The position numbers were made by a program, and so were the translations under genes. A model generated the notes under the pieces. It saw nothing but the letters and a program-made list of their open reading frames with translations. It had not been told where the DNA came from and ran no database searches. Of a stretch of 64,000 nucleotides of DNA, positions 34,925 through 44,573 are shown one piece after another; position 1 is the first letter of the stretch; the number at the start of each line of letters is the position of its first letter. The stretch is from NCBI GenBank assembly GCA_021323865.1, contig JAJPKF010000024.1, forward strand, positions 90,270-154,269, read 5' to 3'. The stretch is from Pseudomonadota bacterium. GTDB lineage: Bacteria; Chloroflexota; UBA5177; JAJPKF01.

Positions 34925-36055
34925 TCACTTGTGGACCGTCGGAGCCGCCGCGCCGACTGACCCCCTTCGCAGCGCAGCCCTCTTTGTAGCTTGCCGCAGA
35001 CTCTCGCCGTATGGGGGACGGGCGACTCCCGCTTCAGTGACTATTGCGGTGATGCGTCTTGCCGGTGTTATGTCGAAGGCGGGGTTCATGGCAGGGACTC
35101 CCAAGGGCGCGACAGGGATCCCGCAAAATGAAGTTACTTCGCGAGGGTCGCGCTCCTCAATCGGAATGAGAGTGCCATTGGTCGTTACAAGATCTAGTGA
35201 AGACGTTGGAGCCGCCACATAGAACGGGATCTCATGCGCCGCGGCCAACACAGCCAGGGAATACGTGCCAATCTTGTTTGCGATGTCGCCATTGGCTGCG
35301 ACTCGATCTGCCCCAACAACCACGGCGTCTACGTCGCCTCGGCTCATAGCGTATCCGGCCATTCCGTCGGTGAGGATGGTTACTGGTACCCCAAGCACCG
35401 ACAATTCCCAGCCGGTAAGACGAGAACCTTGCAGGAGGGGGCGCGTTTCGTCCACGAGCACGGAGACGTTTGGGTCGCGCTCGTGGGCCTTGCGGATGAC
35501 CCCAAGGGCGGTCCCGTACCCTGCTGTCGCAAGAGGGCCAGTATCGCAGTGAGTGAGCACGTGTGATCTGCCTCGGAGCAGGTCCGCCCCGAACTCCGAC
35601 AGGCGCATGTCGGCTTCTACCGATTCTTTGTGAATCGTCTGTGCCTCCTTGATCAAGGCAGTTTGGATGGCATTGATACCAACCTGACCACCAAGACTTT
35701 GGAATGTGCTTGCCATTCGCTCTACTGCCCATTCGAGATTCATCGCCGTGGGGCGCGCACGAGTGAGAATTTCGCCGGCACGCGTCAGGCGTTGAGCAAG
35801 GTCGCGCCGATCTACCGCATGAAGCCCGGCCAGCGCCATCCCATAGGCTGCCGTTATTCCGATGGCGGGAGCGCCCCGCACCTTCATCGCCCGTATGGCT
35901 TCTGCTACCTCGGCGGCGGAATCACACGAGATGACGACTGAGCGAGCTGGAAGCTGAGTCTGGTCAAGGAGCTCGAGCGCTTCGCCTGTCCAGCAGACAG
36001 GTCGAAAAGGCGGGCCGGTGCCTCCGGGCAGGTCTTTCCATGCTCTCGGAGTCAG
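34925..36055 (-). CDS. mtnA: MtnA-type aldose-1-phosphate isomerase, putative 5-fluoro-5-deoxyribose-1-phosphate isomerase (5' end shifted)
   Basis: The family isomerises 5-methylthioribose-1-phosphate to the ribulose form; in fluorometabolite pathways a homologue acts on 5-fluoro-5-deoxyribose-1-phosphate. Seen: MKVRGAPAIGITAAYGMAL, the catalytic Cys in VLTHCDTGPLATAGYGTALG and the catalytic Asp in VVVGADRVAANGDIANKIGT. Homology continues upstream of the first ATG (35887) without a stop: GPPFRPVCWTGEALELLDQT is the normal MtnA N-terminus. That frame has no ATG, GTG or TTG, only CTG at 36055. An ATG overlapping the stop of the preceding gene (36067-36069) would enter this frame if the run of four C at 36062-36065 had one more base. 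A frameshift or a sequence error is therefore likely; the coordinates given begin at the CTG. Confidence 0.85.
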   Translation of the reverse strand: MTPRAWKDLPGGTGPPFRPVCWTGEALELLDQTQLPARSVVISCDSAAEVAEAIRAMKVRGAPAIGITAAYGMALAGLHAVDRRDLAQRLTRAGEILTRARPTAMNLEWAVERMASTFQSLGGQVGINAIQTALIKEAQTIHKESVEADMRLSEFGADLLRGRSHVLTHCDTGPLATAGYGTALGVIRKAHERDPNVSVLVDETRPLLQGSRLTGWELSVLGVPVTILTDGMAGYAMSRGDVDAVVVGADRVAANGDIANKIGTYSLAVLAAAHEIPFYVAAPTSSLDLVTTNGTLIPIEERDPREVTSFCGIPVAPLGVPAMNPAFDITPARRITAIVTEAGVARPPYGESLRQATKRAALRRGSVGAAAPTVHK

Positions 36056-36065
36056 CGACCGCCCC

Positions 36066-38033
36066 TCATGCTGTCAGACCGGTCAACCCAAGATGTTCCA
36101 GCAGCCCGATTAGCTGTAGTTGGCAACTCGGCACATCAGCAGCAGCAAGCACGAACCCGTGGGCTCGAATGTATACGACCCGCCCCCCTGACAGCCCCCG
36201 TGCCACGCCGTCGGCGAGCGCCCGTGAGCCGTACTCGTGAGGACCGGTCACGGACACGGCATCCGGGAGCGTGCGAGGGTCTACAACATGGTGGAAGTGG
36301 GCCACGACCCGGGCCTCGGTGACCGAATAGGCACCCATGTGGAGCAGGACCTCCGTCGACGGAGGACCGATGCCCTCGCACATCAGCTTATTGCCGTGCT
36401 GGCCTACGACCTTCACGAAATCATCCAGCGTAAGGGCGCCGATGAAGGCACCCGACGCCGTCACAAAGACGTGCTCCGACTCAACGAAGCTGATGTTTCC
36501 AGCGCTATCGAACTGGCCCTCAACGGGGCCCATGCTTTCACCTAGCTTCCTGATCAGACCGAACAGCGGCCGGGAGATTTCCCCAGCGACGCTGATCCGA
36601 GACAGCTCTAGGTCAAACCACCGGTTAGCAGCGGCACGCTGGAGGCCAATATCGCCCGACCGAACGCCGTCCCTCACCTCAGTACTGATTTGGGCGGTCG
36701 CTTGCCCGTATGGCTCGTCGTGTGGGCCACTCGTCACCGACATCCGCGTCCTGAGTTGTTCTGTCCCCTCGACTGTCGCTCTCTCTGGGGATTCGGCAGC
36801 ATAATGAATCGCGCGTCGAGAGCGAACCAGCCTGACTACGTCCTGTCGAACGGCATCCGGTCGTTCGTTCTCCAGCACGACCCGAATGAGCAGTCGACTG
36901 ACTTTCCGCAAGTCGTTTTCGTCGAACCCGTAGCGCGTAACTTCCTGGACACCAATGCGGAGGGCATCAAGATGCTCGAAAGCGATGGTGCGGTTTGCAG
37001 ATATATTGGCACGGATCAGCCGATCAAGGACTGACGGCCCCGATCCGATTGGGCGCAGATCAACAAACAATTGGTGGTTCGCCGTGAACCCTCGCTCGGG
37101 TTCGAGCACAGAGAGCCCACCTTCGTAGAGCGCTCTAGCGAGGAACTGCGCGTTTGCCACCGTCCGTATCGCGTATTCCCGACCGTAGTAGTACGTCTCA
37201 TGGAGCGCAACGAAGAGAGCCATGGTTTCGGCGGTATGCTGGCTACTTACTAGGCCGGTCGACAGACCATAGATTACCTGGTCCATAAGCGACTCGTCGT
37301 TGCCGAGGATGAGGCCCTTCTGCGGCCCGAAGAGAGTTTTGTGCGTGTTGCCCTGCAGAATGTCGGCCCCTTCTCGCAGGGGGCTCTGAAACTGCCCTCC
37401 TGCAATGAGGCCCAATGTGTGCGAAGCATCGTAAACAATCGGCACACCATCAGCTATTTCGCGGAGTTCCTTGACGGGAAATGGGAATAGATAGTTCATC
37501 AGGTCGAGGTAAAGCAGTGCCGGTCTCTTATCTCGAATCACGCGCGCCGTGGCCTCGATATCGAGACGGCGGGTCCTTCTGTCAAAGACAAAAGTGCAGC
37601 TTCGACGACCGAACAGGCGGCAGATTGTCTCTGTAAGGAAATGCCCGCCGTCCTTAGTCGCAATTCTCATCACCGTGTCGCCCGGTTTCGTTAGGGTGGC
37701 TACCGTTGTCTGCATGGCATGAATTCCTGAAAGACATCGGAACTCGACCCACGCGGCGCCAAACATCGCCTGACACACATGAATGGCGGACGCCTCCATG
37801 GCGCTGACATGGTCCAAGCCTCGGTACACGAAGTTGCCAAGGCGGGCCGTCGTTGGGCCGCGCATACTCCGATGTTCCAAGAAGTAGCGGGAATGCAGGT
37901 TCGAGGAGAGAACCGATCGAACGGCGTGCGAAAGCGCCGTCTCATTGGCCGTCAAATGCAAGACGTCATCGGCCAGGCGCTCCTCCGCGCGGAATTCGTC
38001 GAGGAGTTGCTCGACCGTCAGGATTGAGTTCAA
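36066..38033 (-). CDS. SHMT-class II aldolase fusion, putative 4-fluorothreonine transaldolase
   Basis: 655 residues. Residues ~1-400 are a PLP fold-type I serine-hydroxymethyltransferase-like domain: pyridine-binding Asp and stacking His in YDASHTLGLIAGG (202, 205) and Schiff-base Lys at 232 in NTHKTLFGPQKG. Residues ~480-655 form a class II aldolase/adducin domain with Glu 561 (PSTEVLLHM) and metal-type His 579/581 (VAHFHH) and 625 (RAHGFVLA). This two-domain architecture is that of the fluorothreonine transaldolase of Streptomyces cattleya, which exchanges the acetaldehyde of L-threonine for fluoroacetaldehyde. Start is TTG at 38033, 16 bases after the AAA+ gene. The neighbouring fluorinase and isomerase support the role; the substrate is inferred. 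Confidence 0.88.
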   Translation of the reverse strand: MNSILTVEQLLDEFRAEERLADDVLHLTANETALSHAVRSVLSSNLHSRYFLEHRSMRGPTTARLGNFVYRGLDHVSAMEASAIHVCQAMFGAAWVEFRCLSGIHAMQTTVATLTKPGDTVMRIATKDGGHFLTETICRLFGRRSCTFVFDRRTRRLDIEATARVIRDKRPALLYLDLMNYLFPFPVKELREIADGVPIVYDASHTLGLIAGGQFQSPLREGADILQGNTHKTLFGPQKGLILGNDESLMDQVIYGLSTGLVSSQHTAETMALFVALHETYYYGREYAIRTVANAQFLARALYEGGLSVLEPERGFTANHQLFVDLRPIGSGPSVLDRLIRANISANRTIAFEHLDALRIGVQEVTRYGFDENDLRKVSRLLIRVVLENERPDAVRQDVVRLVRSRRAIHYAAESPERATVEGTEQLRTRMSVTSGPHDEPYGQATAQISTEVRDGVRSGDIGLQRAAANRWFDLELSRISVAGEISRPLFGLIRKLGESMGPVEGQFDSAGNISFVESEHVFVTASGAFIGALTLDDFVKVVGQHGNKLMCEGIGPPSTEVLLHMGAYSVTEARVVAHFHHVVDPRTLPDAVSVTGPHEYGSRALADGVARGLSGGRVVYIRAHGFVLAAADVPSCQLQLIGLLEHLGLTGLTA

Positions 38034-38051
38034 GCTAGGCGCCGTTTCGCG

Positions 38052-40022
38052 TCAGTTGGCGCTCTCTTCCGCCTCGGCCTGCCTTATGGCGAACTCGAAC
38101 GAGCAGCAAGCAGACCGGGGGTCCTTTCCCGCATTTTCAACTCCGCATTGCTTCCTGGTCACGCTGGCCCGGGGCTCTTCCACGAACGCTGCACGTGCCA
38201 GCTGCTCAAGCACCCCTTCGATGTATCCCTGCTCTACGCTGCAGTAGCGACAGCTGTGATCGCCCACCCCTTTCGTCGCCATACCAGAGAAGAAGCTGTT
38301 TCGGATGCTCACATTGCCTGACTCACCTGTCTCGTTGGGTGATGCGCTCCACAAACCCCACCCCCCGCTGACATCAAACTTGCACCAGTTACCAATGAGC
38401 TTAGGCATGTCTGGCTCGGCTTCGCCTATCTCCCCCAAGAACCCCACAAAGTCCGTACCAAAAGCCTCCCCCATCTCTCGACCGACTTTTAGCTGGGCGT
38501 CTGGGTCACCCGAAACGAACTCCTCGAAGAGTCGGCGTAGGGTGTTCAGATTAAAGAAGACGTGCCGTAAGTTCTTGTTCCCGTGAACCCATTGGCCGTT
38601 CTCAGCATCCAACCACAACTGGGTTATGTGCAGCGGCTCGATTCCAGCATATGAAGTCATATCGATCGGTCCAGTAGTGGCTACCTCGCCTCGCAACTCA
38701 TGGTCTAATTGGTAAGCAAGCTGCCCGGCTGATTGCTTGGTCCACGCCACCGGCGGATTGAGGTCATCAAATGTCTTTGCCCAAACAGGCACGTAATGGT
38801 CGTGCTCCTGGCACTGCTTCCACAGCTCCTGGACACCAGCGATCCCCTGATCGTTCATGAGGTGGTAGATGAGACCGCTGTTTTTATACTCATCACCGTC
38901 GCCGAGTACTCTGTTGAGAACTTCGGGTCTCAGGATGCCATTTTCAATAGCGCCGCGGTCGTCTTGGGCCGATATCCTCGTGACTACGCCAATGAGATGG
39001 TCGAGGCTTCGGACGCTGTACCTAAAGCGTGCGTTGTAAACGAAGCGCAGGAAGCTCGCCGGCGCCCTTAGAAGGCCAGGATCCTTACCCCTGGCTGCAT
39101 CCTCGCCCGGCTCGCCAGTAAAGCCGGGGTCCTCGCCTCCGGCCGGACGTTCTTGCCCCGCCGGGCTTCCGGTCGAAAATCGCCGCCGCAACAGTGCGAC
39201 CGCGATGCAGACTTTGTCGGTCTGCCGATGCTCCCCAGCAAGGCGTGGGATGCGAATGACCCCTCCGTTGACGCGCGAAATCAGGTCGACCAACTTCGTC
39301 TCACTGGCCTGGCCTACCGTCCCCTGCTCATCCATGTCGGCGGCGTCATCAAGAGCCGAGGGCAGGTCGGTATTGCTTCCTGATAAGACGATGACCGCCC
39401 GACCTAGCGTAAGCCTACGCGCACCCAACGCCATCTCCCCGTCCCACAGGAGTGGCAGTAGGAGGCTGTAGTTTCTGCTATCACTGTCAAACTCGTCCAA
39501 GAAGAGAAGGGGAACGCGGCCCGAGACCGTTACGTTCCTGGCCGAATCCAGTGCGGACGCCAAGTCGTCAGCGTCGCGCATGCTCGCCATGTTAAAGAGA
39601 ATAGCCTCTACGGCGACCTTCAGCTTCCGGGACACGCACTCCACGAAGTACGACTTGCCCTCACCCGGGCCTGCTATAAGAGCCAGATTGAGCGGTCTCG
39701 TGACGGACGCATCCTTGGCGTATCGCTCAATGGAGCGAACAACGCGTCCTATGTCCCGTATGTAACTGAAGTCAAGGGTCGCATATCCTGGCAAACTCTG
39801 GTCGCTCTTCTGGAGAGAGAAAAGAAACCGCGCCTCGTTCGCAAATCGATCATCTCCCTTAGACGTGCGGGCGAAAATAAGATCCCGGATGCGTCCCTGC
39901 GCAGTGGCGAGATCCTCCTGGCTCGGCTCAGCCTTCAGTTGTGCGACCTCGTCAGGTCCGTTCCAGAATGCGTTGCTCCGGGCACTCCGACCGAGCGTGC
40001 TGGAGCGGCGCGTCAGGCTCAT
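38052..40022 (-). CDS. AAA+ ATPase with C-terminal V4R-like domain
   Basis: 656 residues from the ATG at 40022 (AAAGG 8 bases upstream). Walker A is GPGEGKS (~118-124), Walker B LLFLDEFDSD (~172-181), with a sensor-1-like VIVLSGSNTD. A Gly/Pro/Glu-rich linker (SPAGQERPAGGEDPGF) follows. The C-terminal ~100 residues, with DHSCRYCSVEQGYIEGVLEQ, KQCGV and ACCSFEF, resemble the V4R small-ligand-binding fold. Such a protein could act as a ligand-controlled remodelling factor or regulator. I know of no homologue in characterised fluorometabolite clusters; position inside the operon is the main hint of function. The open frame continues 26 codons upstream into the deacylase gene. Confidence 0.75.
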   Translation of the reverse strand: MSLTRRSSTLGRSARSNAFWNGPDEVAQLKAEPSQEDLATAQGRIRDLIFARTSKGDDRFANEARFLFSLQKSDQSLPGYATLDFSYIRDIGRVVRSIERYAKDASVTRPLNLALIAGPGEGKSYFVECVSRKLKVAVEAILFNMASMRDADDLASALDSARNVTVSGRVPLLFLDEFDSDSRNYSLLLPLLWDGEMALGARRLTLGRAVIVLSGSNTDLPSALDDAADMDEQGTVGQASETKLVDLISRVNGGVIRIPRLAGEHRQTDKVCIAVALLRRRFSTGSPAGQERPAGGEDPGFTGEPGEDAARGKDPGLLRAPASFLRFVYNARFRYSVRSLDHLIGVVTRISAQDDRGAIENGILRPEVLNRVLGDGDEYKNSGLIYHLMNDQGIAGVQELWKQCQEHDHYVPVWAKTFDDLNPPVAWTKQSAGQLAYQLDHELRGEVATTGPIDMTSYAGIEPLHITQLWLDAENGQWVHGNKNLRHVFFNLNTLRRLFEEFVSGDPDAQLKVGREMGEAFGTDFVGFLGEIGEAEPDMPKLIGNWCKFDVSGGWGLWSASPNETGESGNVSIRNSFFSGMATKGVGDHSCRYCSVEQGYIEGVLEQLARAAFVEEPRASVTRKQCGVENAGKDPRSACCSFEFAIRQAEAEESAN

Positions 40023-40059
40023 GTCACTAGCCTTTGGCTGCCTCCTTCGAGGCTGTGGT

Positions 40060-40551
40060 TTACTCTGTGACTGCGATACGTTCGAGCCGCGGCGATGCAA
40101 TCGCTACGTAGTCGCGCGTCCTTAGTTCGAGGGAGCGATCAAGCCGGGCGGCGTTAAAGTAAATATTCTCGTTGTCCAGCAGGGACGGATCGACTATCAG
40201 GACAAGATCCGGGTGAAAGGGGAAAGGCAGGACCGTGCCCGCAACGCTGCCGGCAAGACTCTCAGCCTTATCAGCAGAAGCCATCGACACGTAGGTACCA
40301 CGGAAGAGATTCTTCACGGCATTCAGGTCAATGCGCTTATCGCCCGGGACGACTGCCAAGACCCACCTGGAGGTCTTCTTGCCCACCTTCACCATTACGA
40401 TCATGCACTTAGCAGCTTGGCGCAGCTCGTTACCCCGCATTGGGCTGACGATGTCGGTCCGACCTTCGGCCGGATGATCGATCAGTCGATACTGTGCCTG
40501 GTGTTCGTCAAGAAGTACGATGAGCCGTGTGTAGGTATCCGAATCGTCCAA
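40060..40551 (-). CDS. YbaK/ProX-type aminoacyl-tRNA deacylase (putative fluorothreonyl-tRNA editing)
   Basis: 163 residues, freestanding YbaK/EbsC domain: RQAAKCMIVMVKVGKKTSRWV, VVPGDKRIDLNAVKNLF, GTVLPFPFHPDLVLIVDPSL and YFNAARLDRSLELR follow the family pattern. Such proteins hydrolyse mischarged aminoacyl-tRNAs in trans. In S. cattleya a trans-acting deacylase (FthB) removes fluorothreonine from tRNA, so the same protective role is inferred here. The start is TTG at 40551, four bases after the fluorinase stop, with GGGAGG at 40559-40564 exactly placed for it. It is translationally linked to the fluorinase gene. Confidence 0.85.
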   Translation of the reverse strand: MDDSDTYTRLIVLLDEHQAQYRLIDHPAEGRTDIVSPMRGNELRQAAKCMIVMVKVGKKTSRWVLAVVPGDKRIDLNAVKNLFRGTYVSMASADKAESLAGSVAGTVLPFPFHPDLVLIVDPSLLDNENIYFNAARLDRSLELRTRDYVAIASPRLERIAVTE

Positions 40552-40555
40552 TGAG

Positions 40556-42250
<1,695 letters not shown>

Positions 42251-42295
42251 CTCATAATCCCTTGGTCGCTGGTTCGAATCCAGCCGGGCCCACCA
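42251..42295 (+). repeat. attR of the integrative element (displaced tRNA-Ile2 3' half)
   Basis: 40 bases identical to the tRNA 3' half in attL, followed by C (original acceptor position 72) and ACCA. There is no 5' half, so this is not a functional tRNA gene. Confidence 0.9.
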
Positions 42296-42384
42296 CCTGA
42301 TGGTTACTAGATCCGAACTGGATCACCAAGAGCAGCATGCAGCATGTGTCGTTGTCGCAACGGTGCCTCGATGGGCAAGCGACG

Positions 42385-42403
42385 TGGACAGTAGTTGGAC
42401 AGT
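42385..42403 (+). repeat. arm-like repeats outside attR
   Basis: Two copies of TGGACAGT (42385-42392, 42396-42403) with the same 11-base period as the element's arm sites and at nearly the same distance (90 bases) from the att core as the left arm pair from attL (93). This suggests the left end of a second, related element next to attR. Only 236 bases separate attR from the next gene. Confidence 0.45.
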
Positions 42404-42531
42404 AACCAACTGCGAAGCGGCGGCCAGCGCATGCGATTCTCGCGGGGAACCCATTGGTGGTCGCCCGAACGGCGAAGCAAACCGTCAACCACGGGCATTC
42501 GTTCAACGCGAGTCGGCGCTATTGCGCAATG

Positions 42532-43458
42532 TCACTGGGTGGTGAAACGGTGGATGGCCTCGTTCGCGTGGTCCTGAAACGCCGCGTTGGCCAAGTCAGG
42601 AAAGATTTCCGCTTGGTTGACCAAGGGACCAGTCAACTTGTTGGCGGCGCTGGCGTAGAACACACCACTCGACAGGCTCGGATCGATGACACCGTCGACG
42701 AGTCGCTTCGCGCCCACTTCAAGCTCGTGAGAGATACCGAGGTGGGGCATGATGTGTTTGGCCGCAAAGCGGAGCGGTAGCGCCGCGCCGTTGGCGGCTT
42801 CGGTTCCCGTGGTGTTGCCCGGGCTCACGGTGATAAAGCGGAGGTCTGGGTATTGGCGCGCCAGGTGGGCCATCCATAAGGCCCCGATGTACTTCACCTG
42901 ACCGAAGGCCAGGTTCCGATCATATTTCGTTTCGGCGAAGTAGCTGCCGTCGATGACGGCCGTGAGTTCGTCTGTGGAGGTTGAAAGAAAGGCCGGCCGT
43001 TTGAACCTGAGCTTCGGAATTCCCCGGGCTGCTTCACTTGCGACGAACACTGCCACCTCGTTGAGTCGATTCTGGGCCAGGAGCCCTTCGAGGAGAACGG
43101 CGTGACCGAGAACATTCGTTGCGAACAGTTTCGTGACCCCGTCAGCGGTCAATTCCATCAAGGACTTGTTGCCGATTACACCCGCGTTCATGACCAGCGC
43201 ATCAAGGGATCCGTCGACATCAGCTAGGCCTGCGCGCACCGAACCCAGATTGGCAACGTCCATGAGAATGATCTGGAAGATGTGTCGGCCGGTGTCGGCT
43301 TCCAGATCGGCCTTTGCTGTTGAGGCTCGATCTTGTTTCCGACACGCCAGATAGATGCGGCCGATCTCGGGACGTAACGCCAGCTGCCGGGCCACCTCTT
43401 TGCCGATCCCGACGTTAGAACCGGTGATAAGCACCGTCTTTCCTAAGGGAGTGCTCAC
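42532..43458 (-). CDS. short-chain dehydrogenase/reductase with altered catalytic Tyr
   Basis: 308-residue Rossmann protein: nucleotide motif TGSNVGIGKEVARQ, NAGVIG, and the light-dependent-protochlorophyllide-reductase-like architecture of the extended SDR. At the usual YxxxK site the sequence reads AFGQVKYIG, so the catalytic Tyr appears to be Phe while the Lys is kept. Activity may be altered or lost unless another Tyr substitutes. Start is GTG at 43458, overlapping the TGA of the DUF1330 gene (GTGA). The pair is divergent from a TetR gene, which probably controls it. Confidence 0.85.
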   Translation of the reverse strand: MSTPLGKTVLITGSNVGIGKEVARQLALRPEIGRIYLACRKQDRASTAKADLEADTGRHIFQIILMDVANLGSVRAGLADVDGSLDALVMNAGVIGNKSLMELTADGVTKLFATNVLGHAVLLEGLLAQNRLNEVAVFVASEAARGIPKLRFKRPAFLSTSTDELTAVIDGSYFAETKYDRNLAFGQVKYIGALWMAHLARQYPDLRFITVSPGNTTGTEAANGAALPLRFAAKHIMPHLGISHELEVGAKRLVDGVIDPSLSSGVFYASAANKLTGPLVNQAEIFPDLANAAFQDHANEAIHRFTTQ

Positions 43459-43775
43459 GCTGATTCCCTGTTCGCTTCTGTGGACCTGTGGAGCCCATCA
43501 AGCAAGCTGAAACGGGCGTCCATCGCGATGCCTCGGACTCCGATCAACTGCTGATATTTCGGCGAGTTGTACCACTGGAGGGCTGTCTCACGGTCCGGAA
43601 ACCGCACGATCACGCCTGACGAGTGCATGGGATCGCCATCGAGAATCGCCCAGTTGCTGCTGGCGAGAACCCCGGCTCCGCACTCGATCGCGGTCTTTCC
43701 AGCGTTGCCGGCGTATTTCTCACGATAGACATCCGGGTCCTTGAGTGTGAATTCAACAATGACGTATGCGCTCAT
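43455..43775 (-). CDS. DUF1330 family protein
   Basis: 106-residue ferredoxin-like dimeric alpha/beta-barrel protein: AYVIVEFTLKDPDVYREKYA, SSGVIVRFPDRETALQWYNS and PKYQQL are standard DUF1330 motifs. The family resembles small monooxygenases but has no established reaction. It is first in a two-gene operon with the SDR and coupled to it by a 4-base overlap; transcription starts beside the twin TetR operators. Confidence 0.9.
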   Translation of the reverse strand: MSAYVIVEFTLKDPDVYREKYAGNAGKTAIECGAGVLASSNWAILDGDPMHSSGVIVRFPDRETALQWYNSPKYQQLIGVRGIAMDARFSLLDGLHRSTEANRESA

Positions 43776-43897
43776 ATGGATACTCCTTAGCTGTTAGCCA
43801 TGATTTTGCTGCAGATCTTCACTTATCAAGCCCGTTACCAAGGCGGTCTTGCCTGTAAGGGTCATTCATGCGTGGGGGTCTTCCCCTCCCTCTAAAT

Positions 43898-43946
43898 TGG
43901 GTTACACAACCCACTCTAACCATTCAGAACTGGGTTGTCAAACCCA
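43898..43946. promoter_or_regulatory. twin TetR-type operators
   Basis: Two dyads of the form TGGGTT-N4-AACCCA at 43898-43913 (centre ACAC) and 43931-43946 (centre GTCA), centres 33 bases or three helical turns apart. They lie in the gap between the DUF1330-SDR operon and the TetR gene, 22 bases before the TetR ATG, fitting cooperative repression of both directions. Confidence 0.75.
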
Positions 43947-43967
43947 AATTCCTGGTAGCATTGAGCG

Positions 43968-44573
43968 ATGGTCAACGAGACAAGTGAACGGCCACGGCTG
44001 ACCCCAAAGGGAGCACTCACCCGCGCACGCATAGTGGAGGCGGCGGCCGCCCTGATCCATGACCATGGGGTAGCTGGGACCACCCTGGAGGAGGTTAGAG
44101 CGGCAGCCGATGTCAGTGGCTCACAGATGTACCACTACTTCGCTGACAAGAACGAACTCGTCCAGGCGGTGGTCGATTACCAAGCCGAAACAATCGTCAA
44201 GAACCAGCGGCAAGCACTCGTCAGCGCAAACGGCATGAAAGCCTGGCGGAAGATGGTGATTACTGCGGCGAAGCGCACCAAAGCAAAGGGTGGCTGCCCA
44301 CTTGGTTCCCTCGTAGGTCAACTGGCTGAGTGCGACCCCGAGGCCCGAGCCCTCATCGCGGCCGGGTTCGATCAGTGGGCAGCCGCCATCGGCGATGGTC
44401 TGCGCTCGCTACATGCCGACGGAAAACTACCGCCCGACATCGCCCCGGACGACCTCGCGGTAACTCTGCTCGCAACGCTCCAAGGAGCGAATTTACTCGC
44501 GCAGGTAAACAGGAGCGCCCGCCCGTTCGAAATAGCAGTCGACACGCTCCTCACGCTTGTCACCGGCGAATGA
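43968..44573 (+). CDS. TetR/AcrR-family regulator
   Basis: 201 residues. N-terminal helix-turn-helix (TRARIVEAAAALIHDHGVAG, then TTLEEVRAAADVSGSQMYHYF) and a helical ligand domain with KGGCPLGSLVGQLAE, typical of the TetR_C_6/16-like group that senses electrophiles or quinones. It is divergent from the DUF1330-SDR pair and faces two matching operators, so autoregulation and control of the pair are likely. Confidence 0.93.
   Translation: MVNETSERPRLTPKGALTRARIVEAAAALIHDHGVAGTTLEEVRAAADVSGSQMYHYFADKNELVQAVVDYQAETIVKNQRQALVSANGMKAWRKMVITAAKRTKAKGGCPLGSLVGQLAECDPEARALIAAGFDQWAAAIGDGLRSLHADGKLPPDIAPDDLAVTLLATLQGANLLAQVNRSARPFEIAVDTLLTLVTGE

Noticed and set aside
34925..36055. Assignment of the cargo as a plain methionine-salvage island
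   Set aside because: MtnA and an aldolase domain fit methionine salvage, but the fluorinase, the SHMT fusion and the deacylase do not.
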